Below the pieces are notes generated by a model. That model was given only the letters and a program-made list of their open reading frames with translations, was not told where the DNA came from and did not search any database. From Streptomyces sp. CB01635 (GTDB lineage: Bacteria > Actinomycetota > Actinomycetes > Streptomycetales > Streptomycetaceae): a DNA stretch of 64,000 nucleotides. Made by a program: the position numbers and the translations under genes. The stretch covers positions 1 to 64,000 of the forward strand of contig NZ_NNBL01000035.1 in assembly GCF_002803065.1 (NCBI RefSeq). Reading direction: 5' to 3'. Positions 51,671-62,043 of this stretch are shown here, in pieces (the stretch's first letter is position 1; each line of letters starts with the position of its first letter).

Positions 51671-54426
51671 CCAGCGACCCTGGCCGCATACTCATCGATT
51701 CGTGGTTCCCCTGTGCGGCAGTCGACGAAGCTTGCGGCAACCGTGCGGGCTCAGGGCAGGTCGAGAAGGCCATCTTCACTTGGTTCGCCTCCCGGCCCAT
51801 CGCCCAGGCCCGGGCGGCCGTGGCTACCGCTCTCCTCCCCGACGAACCCGACACCCGTCCGCTGATCGACGACGCCGTGCGCGGCAACCCAGGAGCCGTC
51901 GCGAAGGTGGCCGCTCTCGTTGCTGAGCGTTACCCGGAAGGGAGACCAATCGTTCTCGACGTCTTCTCCGGGAGGGGCATCATCTCCCTGGAAGCTGCAC
52001 GGCTAGGTGCGAAGGCAGTCGGTCTTGATTTGAGCCCGGTGGCGACGCTCGCCGGACGGATCCTCGCGGACTATCCGATGCGCGACTGGTCGGGCGAGCC
52101 CCCCCTGCGCTGGACGCACAGCCAGGAGGCCAGCGCCACCCTGTTCGAGGAGGACGGCACACCCCGGCTGATCGCCGACCTCAAAGTGTTCCTTGACGAG
52201 ATAGGCCAACGCGTCCAGGAGGCGGTTGAACCGTACTACCCGAGGAACCCCGACGGATCCTTCCCATGGGGCTACCTGTGGGCGATCAGCATCACGTGCG
52301 ACGGATGTGAGCGCCGCTTTCCGCTCCTTGGCAGCCTCGTCCTGCGCCACCCCTACGCCAGGACCAAGGACGCCGGCCAAGCACTGAGGCTGGTTGTCGA
52401 CGGCGATGCCTGGCGTGCCGAGGTGGTCGACGGACTCCCCGACCAGGCTCCCACCTACTCCTCCACGGATCTGGGCGATGGCAGAAAGCGCAAGGGCAAA
52501 AGCGCCCGCTGCCTCTTCTGCAGCCACGTTCACAGCCTGGAGACAGTCAAGGCCAAGGGAGCTGCAGCTGAGTACCGCGACGAGGTTCTTTTGGCGATCG
52601 ACACTGAGGGCGAGGCCAAACGCGTCTTCAGGACATTGCGGCAGGACGAGCGGACAGCAGCCCGCGGGGTGGACACAACCGCGCTCGAAGACAGCGGTCC
52701 GCTGAGTGCTGTGCCAGACGAGCCGATCCCTGCGGGCAACGTGCATACGGTGATGGCCAGCGGCTACGGCTACCGGACCTTCGGAGACTTGATGTGCGAC
52801 CGGCAGGCGCTGCAGTTCGCTGAGACGGTGCGTGCCATCCGTTCCTGCCACAACGACGTCCTCGCGGCCGGCGTGTCACCGGACTACGCGCGGGCGCTAA
52901 CCGCTTTCGCCTCGGCGACGGTCGCCCGGCGGCTTCGGTACTCCACCCGGGGCTGCCGAGTCCAGGCTATGGGGAAGGGCAATGGGGCCGAGCAAAACCG
53001 GATCAAGGTCTCAGACCTGTTCGCCAATGAGGCGAGCCTGAACTTCCAGTTCGACTGGGTGGAGACCGGTCCGGGAAGCGGGCCGGGCACGTGGGCGTCG
53101 GTGTCGAAGACCGGGCTCGGCCCCTACCTGGCCCACGTCCGTGCTCTCCAGGGCTCGGCCGCGCGCTTCCGCCAGGCCAACGCAATGAGGCTTCCCTACC
53201 GCGACAACAGCGTCGACGCGGTGGTCACCGACCCGCCGTACTACGACATGATCGAGTACGCCGACGCCTCCGACCTCATGCACGTCTGGCTCAAGCGCAT
53301 CCTGTTCGACGTCGAGCCTGACCTCTTTGCCCCCAAGGCAGTGCGCACAAGGGACGGCCTGCAGAACAAGGACGACGAGATCATCGTCCGGCGCGTGCAC
53401 GAGCCCGGCCGCATCCGACACGACAAGGATTTCTACGAGGCGTCACTGTCCAAGGCGTTCCAGGAGTGCAGGCGGGTCCTGCGCCCGGACGGCCATCTCG
53501 TCGTCGTCTTCGGCCACTCCGACCCCGACGCCTGGAAGCGGCTGCTCGCGGCCTTGCACGACGCGGGCTTCGTAGTCACCAGCTCGTGGCCGAGCCGGAC
53601 CGAGTCAGCAAACACCGGAGTGGCCTCGATCAAGGTCACCATTACTATCGGGTGCCGCGTCGCCCCCGAAGGCCGCGAAGCGGCCACCGCCGCCCAGGTC
53701 GACAAGGAGGTCGCCGACGCGATCAGATCTCGGGTCCGCGGCTGGACGACAGACGGACTCGCTCTCGCGGACCAGATGATGGCCGCCTACGGGCCCGCCA
53801 TGGAGGTATACGGCCGTCACTCAGCAGTCATTCAGCCCGATGGGGAAACGGCTCCGCTGGAGCGATACCTGACCCTGGCCCGCCGGTGCGTACGCGAGGC
53901 GACCGCGCTGCGCCTGGACCGCATCCCCATTGAGACCTTCGACGCGATCACACGATTCGCGGTGTTCTGGATGCGGGTACACGGGCGCACCGTCGTCCCC
54001 AAGGGCGAAGCCCTCTTCCTCGCCCAGGTCGACAGCCTGCGTTTGGAGGACGTCCGCGGCGACCTGCTTGCCGAGACCCGAAAGGGATTCAGGCTCGTTC
54101 TCGACCCTCCTGCCAGCATCAGTCCGGACAGTGCCGAGTTCGACGTTGCCCGCGCACTGGCTGGGGCGTACGCGGTGGGGGGAACCGAAGCTGCCTCCGC
54201 TGTTCTGGCCAAGTGGGAGCGCCCTGTCGACGACGAGCACCTGTGGGCCGTCATAGGGGATCTGGCTGCCCAGCTTCCTCCCAGTGACGCGATCGCCAAG
54301 TCGCTGGTAGCCCTGCAGCGCAACACCAGCGCGATCAAAAACCTCGCCCGGGGACTCGCAGGCGCTCTCGCCCAGAGCGCCCCGATGCGCAGCCCGACCC
54401 TGTTCGATGTTGAGGAAGCCCGATGA
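51667..54426 (+). CDS. DUF1156-containing adenine-specific DNA methyltransferase, 919 aa
   Basis: The start is ATG 51667 (ATGA overlap). The DUF1156 N-terminus shows ILIDSWFPCAAVDEACGNR, then TWFASRPIAQARAAVATALL. The SAM-binding loop is VLDVFSGRG (97-105), with a Zn knuckle CDGCERRF and, later, CLFCSHVHS. The methylase catalytic motif DPPYYD sits at 522-527. The family methylates adenine in DNA, here probably self DNA. The gene is the middle of a coupled operon. Confidence 0.88.
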   Translation: MTSDPGRILIDSWFPCAAVDEACGNRAGSGQVEKAIFTWFASRPIAQARAAVATALLPDEPDTRPLIDDAVRGNPGAVAKVAALVAERYPEGRPIVLDVFSGRGIISLEAARLGAKAVGLDLSPVATLAGRILADYPMRDWSGEPPLRWTHSQEASATLFEEDGTPRLIADLKVFLDEIGQRVQEAVEPYYPRNPDGSFPWGYLWAISITCDGCERRFPLLGSLVLRHPYARTKDAGQALRLVVDGDAWRAEVVDGLPDQAPTYSSTDLGDGRKRKGKSARCLFCSHVHSLETVKAKGAAAEYRDEVLLAIDTEGEAKRVFRTLRQDERTAARGVDTTALEDSGPLSAVPDEPIPAGNVHTVMASGYGYRTFGDLMCDRQALQFAETVRAIRSCHNDVLAAGVSPDYARALTAFASATVARRLRYSTRGCRVQAMGKGNGAEQNRIKVSDLFANEASLNFQFDWVETGPGSGPGTWASVSKTGLGPYLAHVRALQGSAARFRQANAMRLPYRDNSVDAVVTDPPYYDMIEYADASDLMHVWLKRILFDVEPDLFAPKAVRTRDGLQNKDDEIIVRRVHEPGRIRHDKDFYEASLSKAFQECRRVLRPDGHLVVVFGHSDPDAWKRLLAALHDAGFVVTSSWPSRTESANTGVASIKVTITIGCRVAPEGREAATAAQVDKEVADAIRSRVRGWTTDGLALADQMMAAYGPAMEVYGRHSAVIQPDGETAPLERYLTLARRCVREATALRLDRIPIETFDAITRFAVFWMRVHGRTVVPKGEALFLAQVDSLRLEDVRGDLLAETRKGFRLVLDPPASISPDSAEFDVARALAGAYAVGGTEAASAVLAKWERPVDDEHLWAVIGDLAAQLPPSDAIAKSLVALQRNTSAIKNLARGLAGALAQSAPMRSPTLFDVEEAR

Positions 54427-57353
54427 CCTCCCTGTACCCGCACTGGGCCGACCTGCTACCACTCCGCTCCGAAATCACGGACGCGGACGGACAGATCGCC
54501 GATCTTCAGATGTCGTTGTACAGCGCGGTTTATACGGACCGCTACGTGCCCTACGCCGACCCTGGTTACTACGCCGAGATCACCGAACCGACGCCCAGGC
54601 TGGTGCAGTTCATGAGCACTGTCGCCCGCAGGCTCGGTACCCGTGTACGCGGCGGCAAGGCGCTGTTCCACCTCGATCAGGGCATGGGCGGCGGCAAGAG
54701 CCACGCCCTCGTCGGTCTGTACCACCTGGCCAACACTCCCGAGGTGTTTCTGACTACCGAACTTGGCCGACAGGTCAAGGCCGAGGCCGAACAGAGGGGC
54801 GCCAGTCTCGACCTGGGCGCGGCACGGGTTGTCGTGCTGTCAGCCGACAACATGACTCCCGGGGCGACCAGTCCGGAATTCGGGCCGGCGACCACCCTCT
54901 ACGAGAGGTTCCTGTGGTCCCTCTTCAAGGGGGACCGGGCCATGTACGCTCAGCACCTCGCAGAGGGGGCTAACAAGGCGGCGCTGGCCCGCGCGCTGGA
55001 AGCGGTTGGCGGTCCTGTGCTCGTCCTCCTAGACGAGCTCATGCAATACGCCCTGGCCCTCGCAGACGAACGCCACCTCGGCTCCATGCCGGGCGAGAAG
55101 TTCTTCCTGGACAGCCTGATGGACGCCGTGGACGAGGTCGACCGCGTCGCGTTCGTCATCGTGATGATCCGCTCCGACCGCGACGACCGCGGCTATCCCG
55201 CCGAGGCCGAAAGCCTGCGCACCTTCGTCACCAGCGGCATCGAACGCAACGGCATCAGCGATTCCGTTACTGAGCCCCAGGACTTCTCGGCCATCATCCG
55301 CCGCCGCGTGTTCAAGCCGGCCGGAAACTTGCCAGTTCCCGCCGTCGCCGCTGCTTGGCAGTCCAGCACTGGACAGGCGTGGGCGGAGCAGGTCTTCGGC
55401 CGGCTTGGCGCGCGCCGCGGCTTGACAGGGCTGGAGGACCGCCTCGCCGCCAGCTACCCGTTCTCACCGGACCTCATGGCCCTCGTCCGGGATGATTGGT
55501 CCCGACATGCCGGCTTCCAGCGGGTCCGCTCCACCGTCGAAATCTTCTCGGCGACAGCCTTTTACTGGAAGCGCGAGCGTGACGCCGGCCGGTGGGCGCC
55601 CGACCTCATCGGGGTCGGAGACCTTCCCCTGCACGTAGCGATCGAGAACATCCTCTCCTCCGGACTCCTGCACGGCAATGAGCGTGTCATCCAGGGGTAC
55701 CGGCAAGTGGCTGCCACCGACGTCACCACGAAGGACGGTGCCCAAGGCCGTGCACGTGCGCTGGACGAGCTGTTGACCGAGCGAGGTGTCGACGCCGGAC
55801 AGGCGGCTCCGGCGCTGCGCATGGCTACCGCTCTGTTCTGTTACTCGCTTGTGCCACGTGCCCAGGCGAAGCGGGGCGCCACCAAGCCGGAGCTGCTTGC
55901 CGCTGTCTATGCTCCCGGGGTTGAGTTCCACGCTGCGGAGGAGGTGTTCAATACCCTTATCAGTGACGACGAGGGCCTCGGGGCCCTCGACGTGACCGAT
56001 ACCGCGATGGGCCGGGGCACCACCCGCTACCACCTCGCCGTTGCCCAAACCCTCCGCATGTTCTACAAGCAGGCCAAGAACGCCATCGAGCCTGCCGACC
56101 GCGACACCTACCTGTGGGAACGGGCCAAGGCCATTGCCCGGGTCCACCAGGGCCCCTTCGACCAGGTCATCCCTGTGGCTGCACCAGACGCCGCCGGAAG
56201 GTCCCTGTCCCTGGTCTTCAGCGATGTCGACCAGAACAGCAAGACCCGCCTGGTCATCCTCGACCCACGCCGGTGGACCCTGCACAACGGCCGCGACACC
56301 CCCACCCGTGCCGAGGTTGCTGTCCTCCTAGGCGTCGGAGAGCAGGCGCTGCCCGTCGACAACGCGGCCTCCTGCGTCATCGCTTGCGTCAATACCCAGC
56401 GCCGCGATGCCGTCCGCAAGCGCATCGTCGAAGTGCTGGCCTGGCGAGCCGTCATTGCGCAGTTTGACCCCGAGGACGACAAGCGCGCCGATGCACAAGC
56501 CGAACTCCGCACCGCCACTCAGCGCGTCGACGAGGACCTGCAGAAAGCCTTCCAGCACTTCGCTCACCTGACCCGCACCGACCAGATCGAGGTCGACTGG
56601 CAGCGATTCGATGATGACACCAAGACCGCTCTCAAGGGCGGACACGTATGGGACGCGCTCGCTAATTTCAGCCGCGCCGTCTATCCCGGCAAGCTCTCCG
56701 GCACATACCTGAAGACCCTTTTGAACAAGATCGCCCGCGACCTGACCCTTAAGGAGATCGGCCAGCAGTTCTACAAGAACCCCGCCTTCCCACTGGTCCC
56801 TTCCGTCGACGACATTCGCCGCGCCGTTTATCAGACGCTGAGCGGCCCAGAGCCCTATCAGGTCATCGACGGCGAAGGCACAGCGCAGCACATCTCATCC
56901 GCAGATGAGTTGTCGATCGGTTCGATGGAACTCAGATTGCGTAAGGCGCCCGTCATCCCGGCTGACGGCACCCCACGTACTCCTGCGCATCCAGCAGGAG
57001 CCCCCAACCGCCACCCCGTGCCAGCGCTACGCCCAGCCCATGGCACTGGTGCCATCCACGGAAAGCTGCTTCCGGCTGGGCCTGGGGAGGGTGATGAGGC
57101 CACACCTGCCCCCGAATACCGCAACTACCGACTTGAGATACCGAATCGAAGCGTGGTCTCTCATGAGGCCCGCCGCACCATCGCCAACCTCCTGCAAGAG
57201 GTACTTGATGTCGTGGACCCAGAGGTCGGCGGTGACATCCAGCTCCTAGATCTGCAACTGAGCCTTACCGCGGTCCCCGACGCGGTCGAAAAGATCGAGC
57301 AGAGTGCCGAAGCGGCGGAAGTCTCCTGGTATGGGGAGGAACTCGACTTTTGA
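54423..57353 (+). CDS. DUF499-type ATPase, 976 aa
   Basis: The start is ATG 54423 (ATGA overlap). The P-loop is LFHLDQGMGGGKSHALVGLY (GMGGGKS, 87-93) and the Walker B LVLLDELMQYALAL (D204, E205). Large size and the pairing with a DUF1156 methylase are typical of the DUF499 family known from defence islands. The gene closes the operon. Confidence 0.85.
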   Translation: MTSLYPHWADLLPLRSEITDADGQIADLQMSLYSAVYTDRYVPYADPGYYAEITEPTPRLVQFMSTVARRLGTRVRGGKALFHLDQGMGGGKSHALVGLYHLANTPEVFLTTELGRQVKAEAEQRGASLDLGAARVVVLSADNMTPGATSPEFGPATTLYERFLWSLFKGDRAMYAQHLAEGANKAALARALEAVGGPVLVLLDELMQYALALADERHLGSMPGEKFFLDSLMDAVDEVDRVAFVIVMIRSDRDDRGYPAEAESLRTFVTSGIERNGISDSVTEPQDFSAIIRRRVFKPAGNLPVPAVAAAWQSSTGQAWAEQVFGRLGARRGLTGLEDRLAASYPFSPDLMALVRDDWSRHAGFQRVRSTVEIFSATAFYWKRERDAGRWAPDLIGVGDLPLHVAIENILSSGLLHGNERVIQGYRQVAATDVTTKDGAQGRARALDELLTERGVDAGQAAPALRMATALFCYSLVPRAQAKRGATKPELLAAVYAPGVEFHAAEEVFNTLISDDEGLGALDVTDTAMGRGTTRYHLAVAQTLRMFYKQAKNAIEPADRDTYLWERAKAIARVHQGPFDQVIPVAAPDAAGRSLSLVFSDVDQNSKTRLVILDPRRWTLHNGRDTPTRAEVAVLLGVGEQALPVDNAASCVIACVNTQRRDAVRKRIVEVLAWRAVIAQFDPEDDKRADAQAELRTATQRVDEDLQKAFQHFAHLTRTDQIEVDWQRFDDDTKTALKGGHVWDALANFSRAVYPGKLSGTYLKTLLNKIARDLTLKEIGQQFYKNPAFPLVPSVDDIRRAVYQTLSGPEPYQVIDGEGTAQHISSADELSIGSMELRLRKAPVIPADGTPRTPAHPAGAPNRHPVPALRPAHGTGAIHGKLLPAGPGEGDEATPAPEYRNYRLEIPNRSVVSHEARRTIANLLQEVLDVVDPEVGGDIQLLDLQLSLTAVPDAVEKIEQSAEAAEVSWYGEELDF

Positions 57354-57741
57354 GGGGGGCTTTTAGGTCAACTGGCCTCACTCGGTTGGCGCTTTGTCCC
57401 CGTCGGCGGCGGTTCCTGCGGCAGGACGTTCGCCCACAACCCACTATTCCTCGGTGTTCGCGGCGTCCAAATCGGGGTGAGACGTCCGTCATCCGGCTCA
57501 CCTGTGCCTCTTTCGACTCCGCCTTGAGGTAGGCGCGATGATGGCGCGCGGCCTACCAGTAGTCGCGGAACGCCGTGTTCCGGCCGATCAGTCGAAGGTG
57601 GCCGGAGGGTTCCTGGCTACTGCCGATTGATCGTGTTGGGTGGTGGCGCCAGTGCGGTGCGGCCATGCCAGACCGTGAATCAGGCGACCGGCACAGCGGC
57701 GGTATGGGGACGCACGGATGGGGCGCCTGCACTCGGCATAG
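57354..57741. other. Intergenic region between convergent genes
   Basis: No ORF is supported and no clear terminator hairpin was recognised. A short tract, GAGGGGGGCTTTT, lies directly past the DUF499 stop. Confidence 0.4.
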
Positions 57742-58623
57742 TCAGTCCAATAGGGAGAAGTTGAGGCCGACGATCATGTCGGCGAAGGTGAGGTCCTCGC
57801 GTTCGGCCACGTGCCGACGCAGGTCGTCCCAGAAGGCGTACCCGTCGAAGACCGGGTTGTGGTCCCATACGCTGTCCCGCAGCGTGATGCGTTCCGGCAG
57901 AATGTCAGGATCGTCGTACTCCTCGGGCAGGAGCGCGGCGAACCAGAGGCGGTCGAGCTGGCGGACGAGTTCCCTGATCCGTTCCTGGGTGAGGCCGCCT
58001 CGGTCGGCTGCCTCCGCGACACTGATCTCCTGGTTCTCTTCGACGAGCATGGACAGTAGCTGCCGGGCGGCTGGCACCGCCCGGCGCAGCTGGTCGGCGA
58101 TCTGGTTGACCGATTCGGCCGTGCCCTTGCGGTCCTCCTCGCCGAGGAGGTCGCCGTACATCCGCCGCAGGGTGGTGCAGTGCACCACGGTGGTGGCCCG
58201 AGTCTGGTCGATGTACTGCTCCTCGGTGCGCTCCAAGCAGTCGAGGGCGCGGCGGAAGCGGCTCTCGTGACGGTGTTTGACGTCTTCGAGGCAGGCCCAG
58301 TCGAATCTGTGTCGGCTACCGACGTGGTCGATCAGCGTGTGATGGGTGGGGCACAGCAGCACCAGGTTGGTGAAGGCCCGCCGCTCGTTGTTGGTCATGC
58401 CCGGGTCGAAGCGGGCGCCTCCCGATTCTGCGGCACGGATGTGTGCGATCTCGCCGAGCATTCCACCCTCGTCGGGGGCGAGCGGCACCGTGCAGCCGGG
58501 CCACGCGCACTCGTTGCCGCTGAGCAGGTACAGCTCGCGCAGCACCTTCGAGTCAATCGTCAGACGCTTCGCTGCCGTGGCCGGGTCGTCGTTCGGGTCG
58601 ACCGGGCGGTCTCCGTCGGTCAT
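57742..58623 (-). CDS. HNH endonuclease, 293 aa
   Basis: The start is ATG 58623. The HNH region has CAWPGCTVPL, IAHIRAAESGG, NNERRAFTNLVLLCPTHHTLID: two Cys pairs around the His-Asn-His core (HI, N, H). The C-terminal half is helical with a winged-helix-like part (SVAEAADRGGLTQERIRELVRQLDRLW). It is probably a phage- or plasmid-restricting nuclease. Confidence 0.85.
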   Translation of the reverse strand: MTDGDRPVDPNDDPATAAKRLTIDSKVLRELYLLSGNECAWPGCTVPLAPDEGGMLGEIAHIRAAESGGARFDPGMTNNERRAFTNLVLLCPTHHTLIDHVGSRHRFDWACLEDVKHRHESRFRRALDCLERTEEQYIDQTRATTVVHCTTLRRMYGDLLGEEDRKGTAESVNQIADQLRRAVPAARQLLSMLVEENQEISVAEAADRGGLTQERIRELVRQLDRLWFAALLPEEYDDPDILPERITLRDSVWDHNPVFDGYAFWDDLRRHVAEREDLTFADMIVGLNFSLLD

Positions 58624-58689
58624 GGCCGTCCTCTGGAAGCTCGTCCGCTGTAAGGGCGTTTGCACCTCGTTGCAGGTGTTCCGGCGAGG

Positions 58690-59445
58690 TCATGTGTAGC
58701 GCGGTGCGGGAAGTTCCAGGCCATCTTGCCGGGAGATCCAGTACGTCCGTCGTCGTGCGGGCCGCCGTATGTAGACCAGGCTGCGGAGCCCGGTGCCGTC
58801 GGTGAGATGGTCGGGTACGACGACCCAGGCGCCGTCGCGGCTTTCGTGGGGCTGAATCGGGCAGCCGGTCAGGTCCAGAGACCAGGTGTCGGTGACGCCG
58901 TTGTCGCGGCCGTCGTGCACGGTGACGGTGCCCTGCACGCGGTGGGGAAGACATCGGCCTTCCTGCTGCGCATGGTAGTTCTCCGAGAGTTGCTTGATAG
59001 TGAAGTCCTTGTGTAGCAGGACGCTGTGCTCGCCGTCTCCCGCCAGCAAAACGGGCTGTGCCCGGCGAGCCCGGCCGTCGTGGTCGTCGACCAGGTCGCC
59101 GGCGAAGGTCACCTCCAGGCGCCCGCTGTAGAAGTGGCGCACGATCACCTCGGTCTGAAGGACGATCCGCTCGTGCTCCTTCTCCGGGAAGTACCAGATC
59201 TGCCCGTTGGGCCACGGGTTCACGGGCAGCCCCATGTGCGACCAAGCCAGCGGCGGCCATGACGGGTCCTCCAGCTGTACGACAACGTCCGGGGCCTGGC
59301 TATCCAGGCGGGCCCGCGCGCTATCCAAGGCGACAGCGGATTGGATGTCGACACCCCTGCGGGTGAGGATGGCCTGCCAGGCGATGACCCAGAGCGCGGC
59401 AGTTGTGGCGATGGCGGACGTAGCCGTCCAGACGATCTCAGGCAT
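58690..59445 (-). CDS. Hypothetical membrane-anchored protein, 251 aa
   Basis: The likely start is ATG 59445. One N-terminal membrane helix (IVWTATSAIATTAALWVIAW) precedes a basic segment and a beta-rich soluble domain that includes FPEKEHERIVLQTEVIVRHF. No known family was recognised. It is convergent to nothing nearby and shares its direction with the HNH gene. Confidence 0.55.
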   Translation of the reverse strand: MPEIVWTATSAIATTAALWVIAWQAILTRRGVDIQSAVALDSARARLDSQAPDVVVQLEDPSWPPLAWSHMGLPVNPWPNGQIWYFPEKEHERIVLQTEVIVRHFYSGRLEVTFAGDLVDDHDGRARRAQPVLLAGDGEHSVLLHKDFTIKQLSENYHAQQEGRCLPHRVQGTVTVHDGRDNGVTDTWSLDLTGCPIQPHESRDGAWVVVPDHLTDGTGLRSLVYIRRPARRRTYWISRQDGLELPAPRYT

Positions 59446-59677
59446 GATCCGCACATTGTCGGCTGCGCCGATGGCCGCCGTACATGGATACCCCAGATCA
59501 ATTCCTACGGCACATGGGGAAGTTAGGGCCAAGTGAGTCGGCTGGCTTTGTTTACTTCTAGGGGCAGCGTTTGTCCGCCGGTTTGGGCAGCAGTCGCGGA
59601 TCTTGAGGCCCGTGAATGTTCACGAGAAATAGCAGCGCAAGCGATGCGCGGTGCGTCGCTCGGCGTGCCTGCGGGCC

Positions 59678-60453
59678 TCACTGCCCGGCGCGTGGCCGGG
59701 TGAGTCCGGCTCCGACCTTGGTCAGCATCTGGCCAAGGAGGTGGAGGGCTCGTGCTCGTGTTGGCACTCCACGCGCGGTTCCCGTCCAGTAGGCGTCGGT
59801 GAGTTCCTCTGTGACCGTGAGAATTCGGTCCTCGTCCTGGGCGGCCAGCACGAGGACGAATCGGACGTAGTCGCCGATGTCGGTGCCCTGGGGGTGTGGT
59901 GCGTGAAGGTCTGCAGGCGCGGTGTCAGGGCGGGCAGGGTGCGGTCCGTCGGGAAGACGACGGCGAGGCCGGCGAGGGCCAGCCGAACCGCAGGGCATTC
60001 GGCCGACCAGCGGGTCAGTAGATCTGGAGTGCGGTCCTGGACCGTGCTGCGGGCCCGGGCCTCGCTGTCGAGATCAGCGTGTGGCGGGGTGGCTGGCCAC
60101 GTCTCGGCGAGGTGACGCTCGGCGACGGTGGCAGCCCTGAAGAGCAGGTCGATGGCTCGGAACCGATGTTGGGCTGGAATCCGGTCGTCGAGGGCGAGGG
60201 CCGCGAGCAGGACGAGGCCGTCAGCGGTGGCGGGCTGGCAGGTGTCCTGGTGGAGGATGTCGTTGTAGAAGTCGGCGAGGAAGCTCCGGTCGTCCCAGTA
60301 GGGGTCGATCTCGGCGGAGAACAGCATCGCCGCTTGGGGCGGCCTGGGGCCCGGCAGGCGGTCGGCGATGACGTCCCGGAAGATCTGCCGGATCGGTGGA
60401 CCGGCAGCTATCGCGTCGTGCCGTGGCTGCTCGGGGTCGGCGTGCGTGTCCAT
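59678..60453 (-). pseudogene. Frameshifted hypothetical protein gene
   Basis: The frame from ATG 60453 gives MDTHADPEQPRHDAIAAG through LTPRLQTFTHHTP and then turns to nonsense. In another frame, QGTDIGDYVRFVLVLAAQDE then YWTGTARGVPTRARALHLLG reads on as coding to 59678. The change is at about 59890-59900, beside a run of five Gs (CCTGGGGGTG). A single-base indel in the homopolymer explains both frames. It is a real mutation or a sequencing error. No known family was recognised. Confidence 0.55.
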
Positions 60454-60804
60454 GGCCAGCGCAGCCTACTGGAGCGTCTCAGGCCGACGGTGCGTCGCCT
60501 GGTCGGGAGCTGGCAGGCCGTGCGCCCGGAGTCTGCACTGTTTCCCCAGGCAGACGCGCCGTCCTGTGAGGCTGAGGCTGTGAGAGACCGCATGACACTG
60601 CTGGGTCCCGCTCCCGCCCCGCCCCACCGCTGAGTCCCGCGTCGCGATGAACGCCACGCCGCCCCTCGTGCGGGTGAATCCCGCGCCACCCATCCCCGCA
60701 GGTACTCCCTATGGGTGACGAATTGTCAGTGCCGCTCCCTAGCGTCCGACTTGTGACAACTCCATCGCGCCCTGGCGGCGCTCGTTGCCCAAGGCGGTGA
60801 CCTC
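60454..60804. promoter_or_regulatory. Divergent intergenic region
   Basis: No gene is supported. A likely promoter lies at 60725-60765, with TTGTCA (about 60726) and CTTGTGACAAC (about 60752). TTGTCA and TGACAA are complementary, making this a dyad as well. It serves the nuclease gene at 60805 and may also affect the minus-strand gene. Confidence 0.4.
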
Positions 60805-62043
60805 ATGAGCCTGACCTCCGGAATTCACTGTCCGCGCACCCCGCTGCGCCGGTTCCTGGACCGTGAACTGTCGGCCGGCGCCCACCCGTTGCGCAAAAGC
60901 TTCCGTGCCCGGGACCAGAGCGACCAGATCCTGATGCCCGGCCCCGGTGTTGGCACCGAGGCCGGGAACGTCGGCACCGCGATCGACTACCGGCTGCGCC
61001 TGGCGTTCACCACCACGGACCCCGTCGATCCCGTCGCGCGCGCCGGGATCTCGCTCACCGGCACCTACGACTCCGACCCGAGCCAGCGGATGCGGGAAGT
61101 GGGCGAGGAACTCGCGGCGCGCCTTGAGGAAACGGTCCTTGGCCTGCAACTGGACAACCGCGAGCTGCCCATGGACCGGGCTCACGACGAAGAGGAGGAC
61201 CTGGCCCGGATGCTGATCGCCGCGGCCTGGTACCAGGTCAACTACCGCAACGCGTACGGGTTCGCCTACACCCCGCTGGCCATCACCGCCCGGGAGGACC
61301 CCGGAGCCTTCACCTTGGACCAGCTCCTGGAGCTCCCGCACCGCGACATGGTGGCCGACGTCGTCGCCCAGTTCTACAAGGCCGCCGACGGCCCGCTGGA
61401 CGCCCTGCGGACCCGCAGCCGGCCGGAGGACTGCACACCCGGCCCCACGTTCCCCACCGCCCGGATCAGCGCGGACGCCGACCTTGCCGTCGACGGACTG
61501 CTGCTCGACTTCAAGAGCACCCGGTCCACCCGCACACTCCGCCAGGCCGAAGCGTGGCAGCTGATCGGCTACCTGCTGCTCGACACAACCGACCAGTACC
61601 GCATCGACACCGTCGGCCTGTACCTCTCGCGCTCCGGCACGCTCGCCAGCTGGCCGGTGGAGGAATACCTGGAACTGCTCGGGGCCTGCCGCCGCGACCT
61701 CACCGTCTTCCGCAGCACGTTCACCGAACTGCTCGAAGGTTGCACGGCAGACGCTCAACCGTACGAGCAGGAGGAAGAAGGCCGGGTCCGGCGGCTGCTG
61801 CGCCGCCTGGCCTCTGTCGCCGACCCTGGCCACTGCCTGGTGTGCACGCAGCCCTGCCCCGGCTCCAGCCGCCGGCCCCGGGAGTTCTGCTCCACCTGGT
61901 GCCGCGGCCGCGCCCAGACTCTGCGCAACAAGGGCCTGCTGCCCGGCGGTCCGGCCCTGCTGTTCCCGCGCCCCCGCAAGGAGCGCCTGGAGCTCCCCGA
62001 GGACGCGGAGGTTGTGAGTCTCACAGCCCGTTTGCCCAGGTAG
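60805..62043 (+). CDS. PD-(D/E)XK-like nuclease with C-terminal Zn finger, 412 aa
   Basis: The start is ATG 60805. The nuclease-like core is ISADADLAVDGLLLDFKSTR (D-x-A-V-D...D-F-K) followed by AEAWQLIGYLLL, the RecB-type QxxxY-like helix. The C-terminus has CLVCTQPCPGSS and FCSTWCRGRAQTLR, a Zn finger of the CxxC type. Similar PD-(D/E)XK proteins occur as stand-alone defence genes in Streptomyces. The catalytic assignment is by motif only. Confidence 0.68.
   Translation: MSLTSGIHCPRTPLRRFLDRELSAGAHPLRKSFRARDQSDQILMPGPGVGTEAGNVGTAIDYRLRLAFTTTDPVDPVARAGISLTGTYDSDPSQRMREVGEELAARLEETVLGLQLDNRELPMDRAHDEEEDLARMLIAAAWYQVNYRNAYGFAYTPLAITAREDPGAFTLDQLLELPHRDMVADVVAQFYKAADGPLDALRTRSRPEDCTPGPTFPTARISADADLAVDGLLLDFKSTRSTRTLRQAEAWQLIGYLLLDTTDQYRIDTVGLYLSRSGTLASWPVEEYLELLGACRRDLTVFRSTFTELLEGCTADAQPYEQEEEGRVRRLLRRLASVADPGHCLVCTQPCPGSSRRPREFCSTWCRGRAQTLRNKGLLPGGPALLFPRPRKERLELPEDAEVVSLTARLPR

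Noticed and set aside
48455..57353. Complete DISARM or BREX system
   Set aside because: DrmA, DrmB, DrmC, PglZ and BrxC/PglX-like genes are not present; only the methylase-helicase logic is shared.
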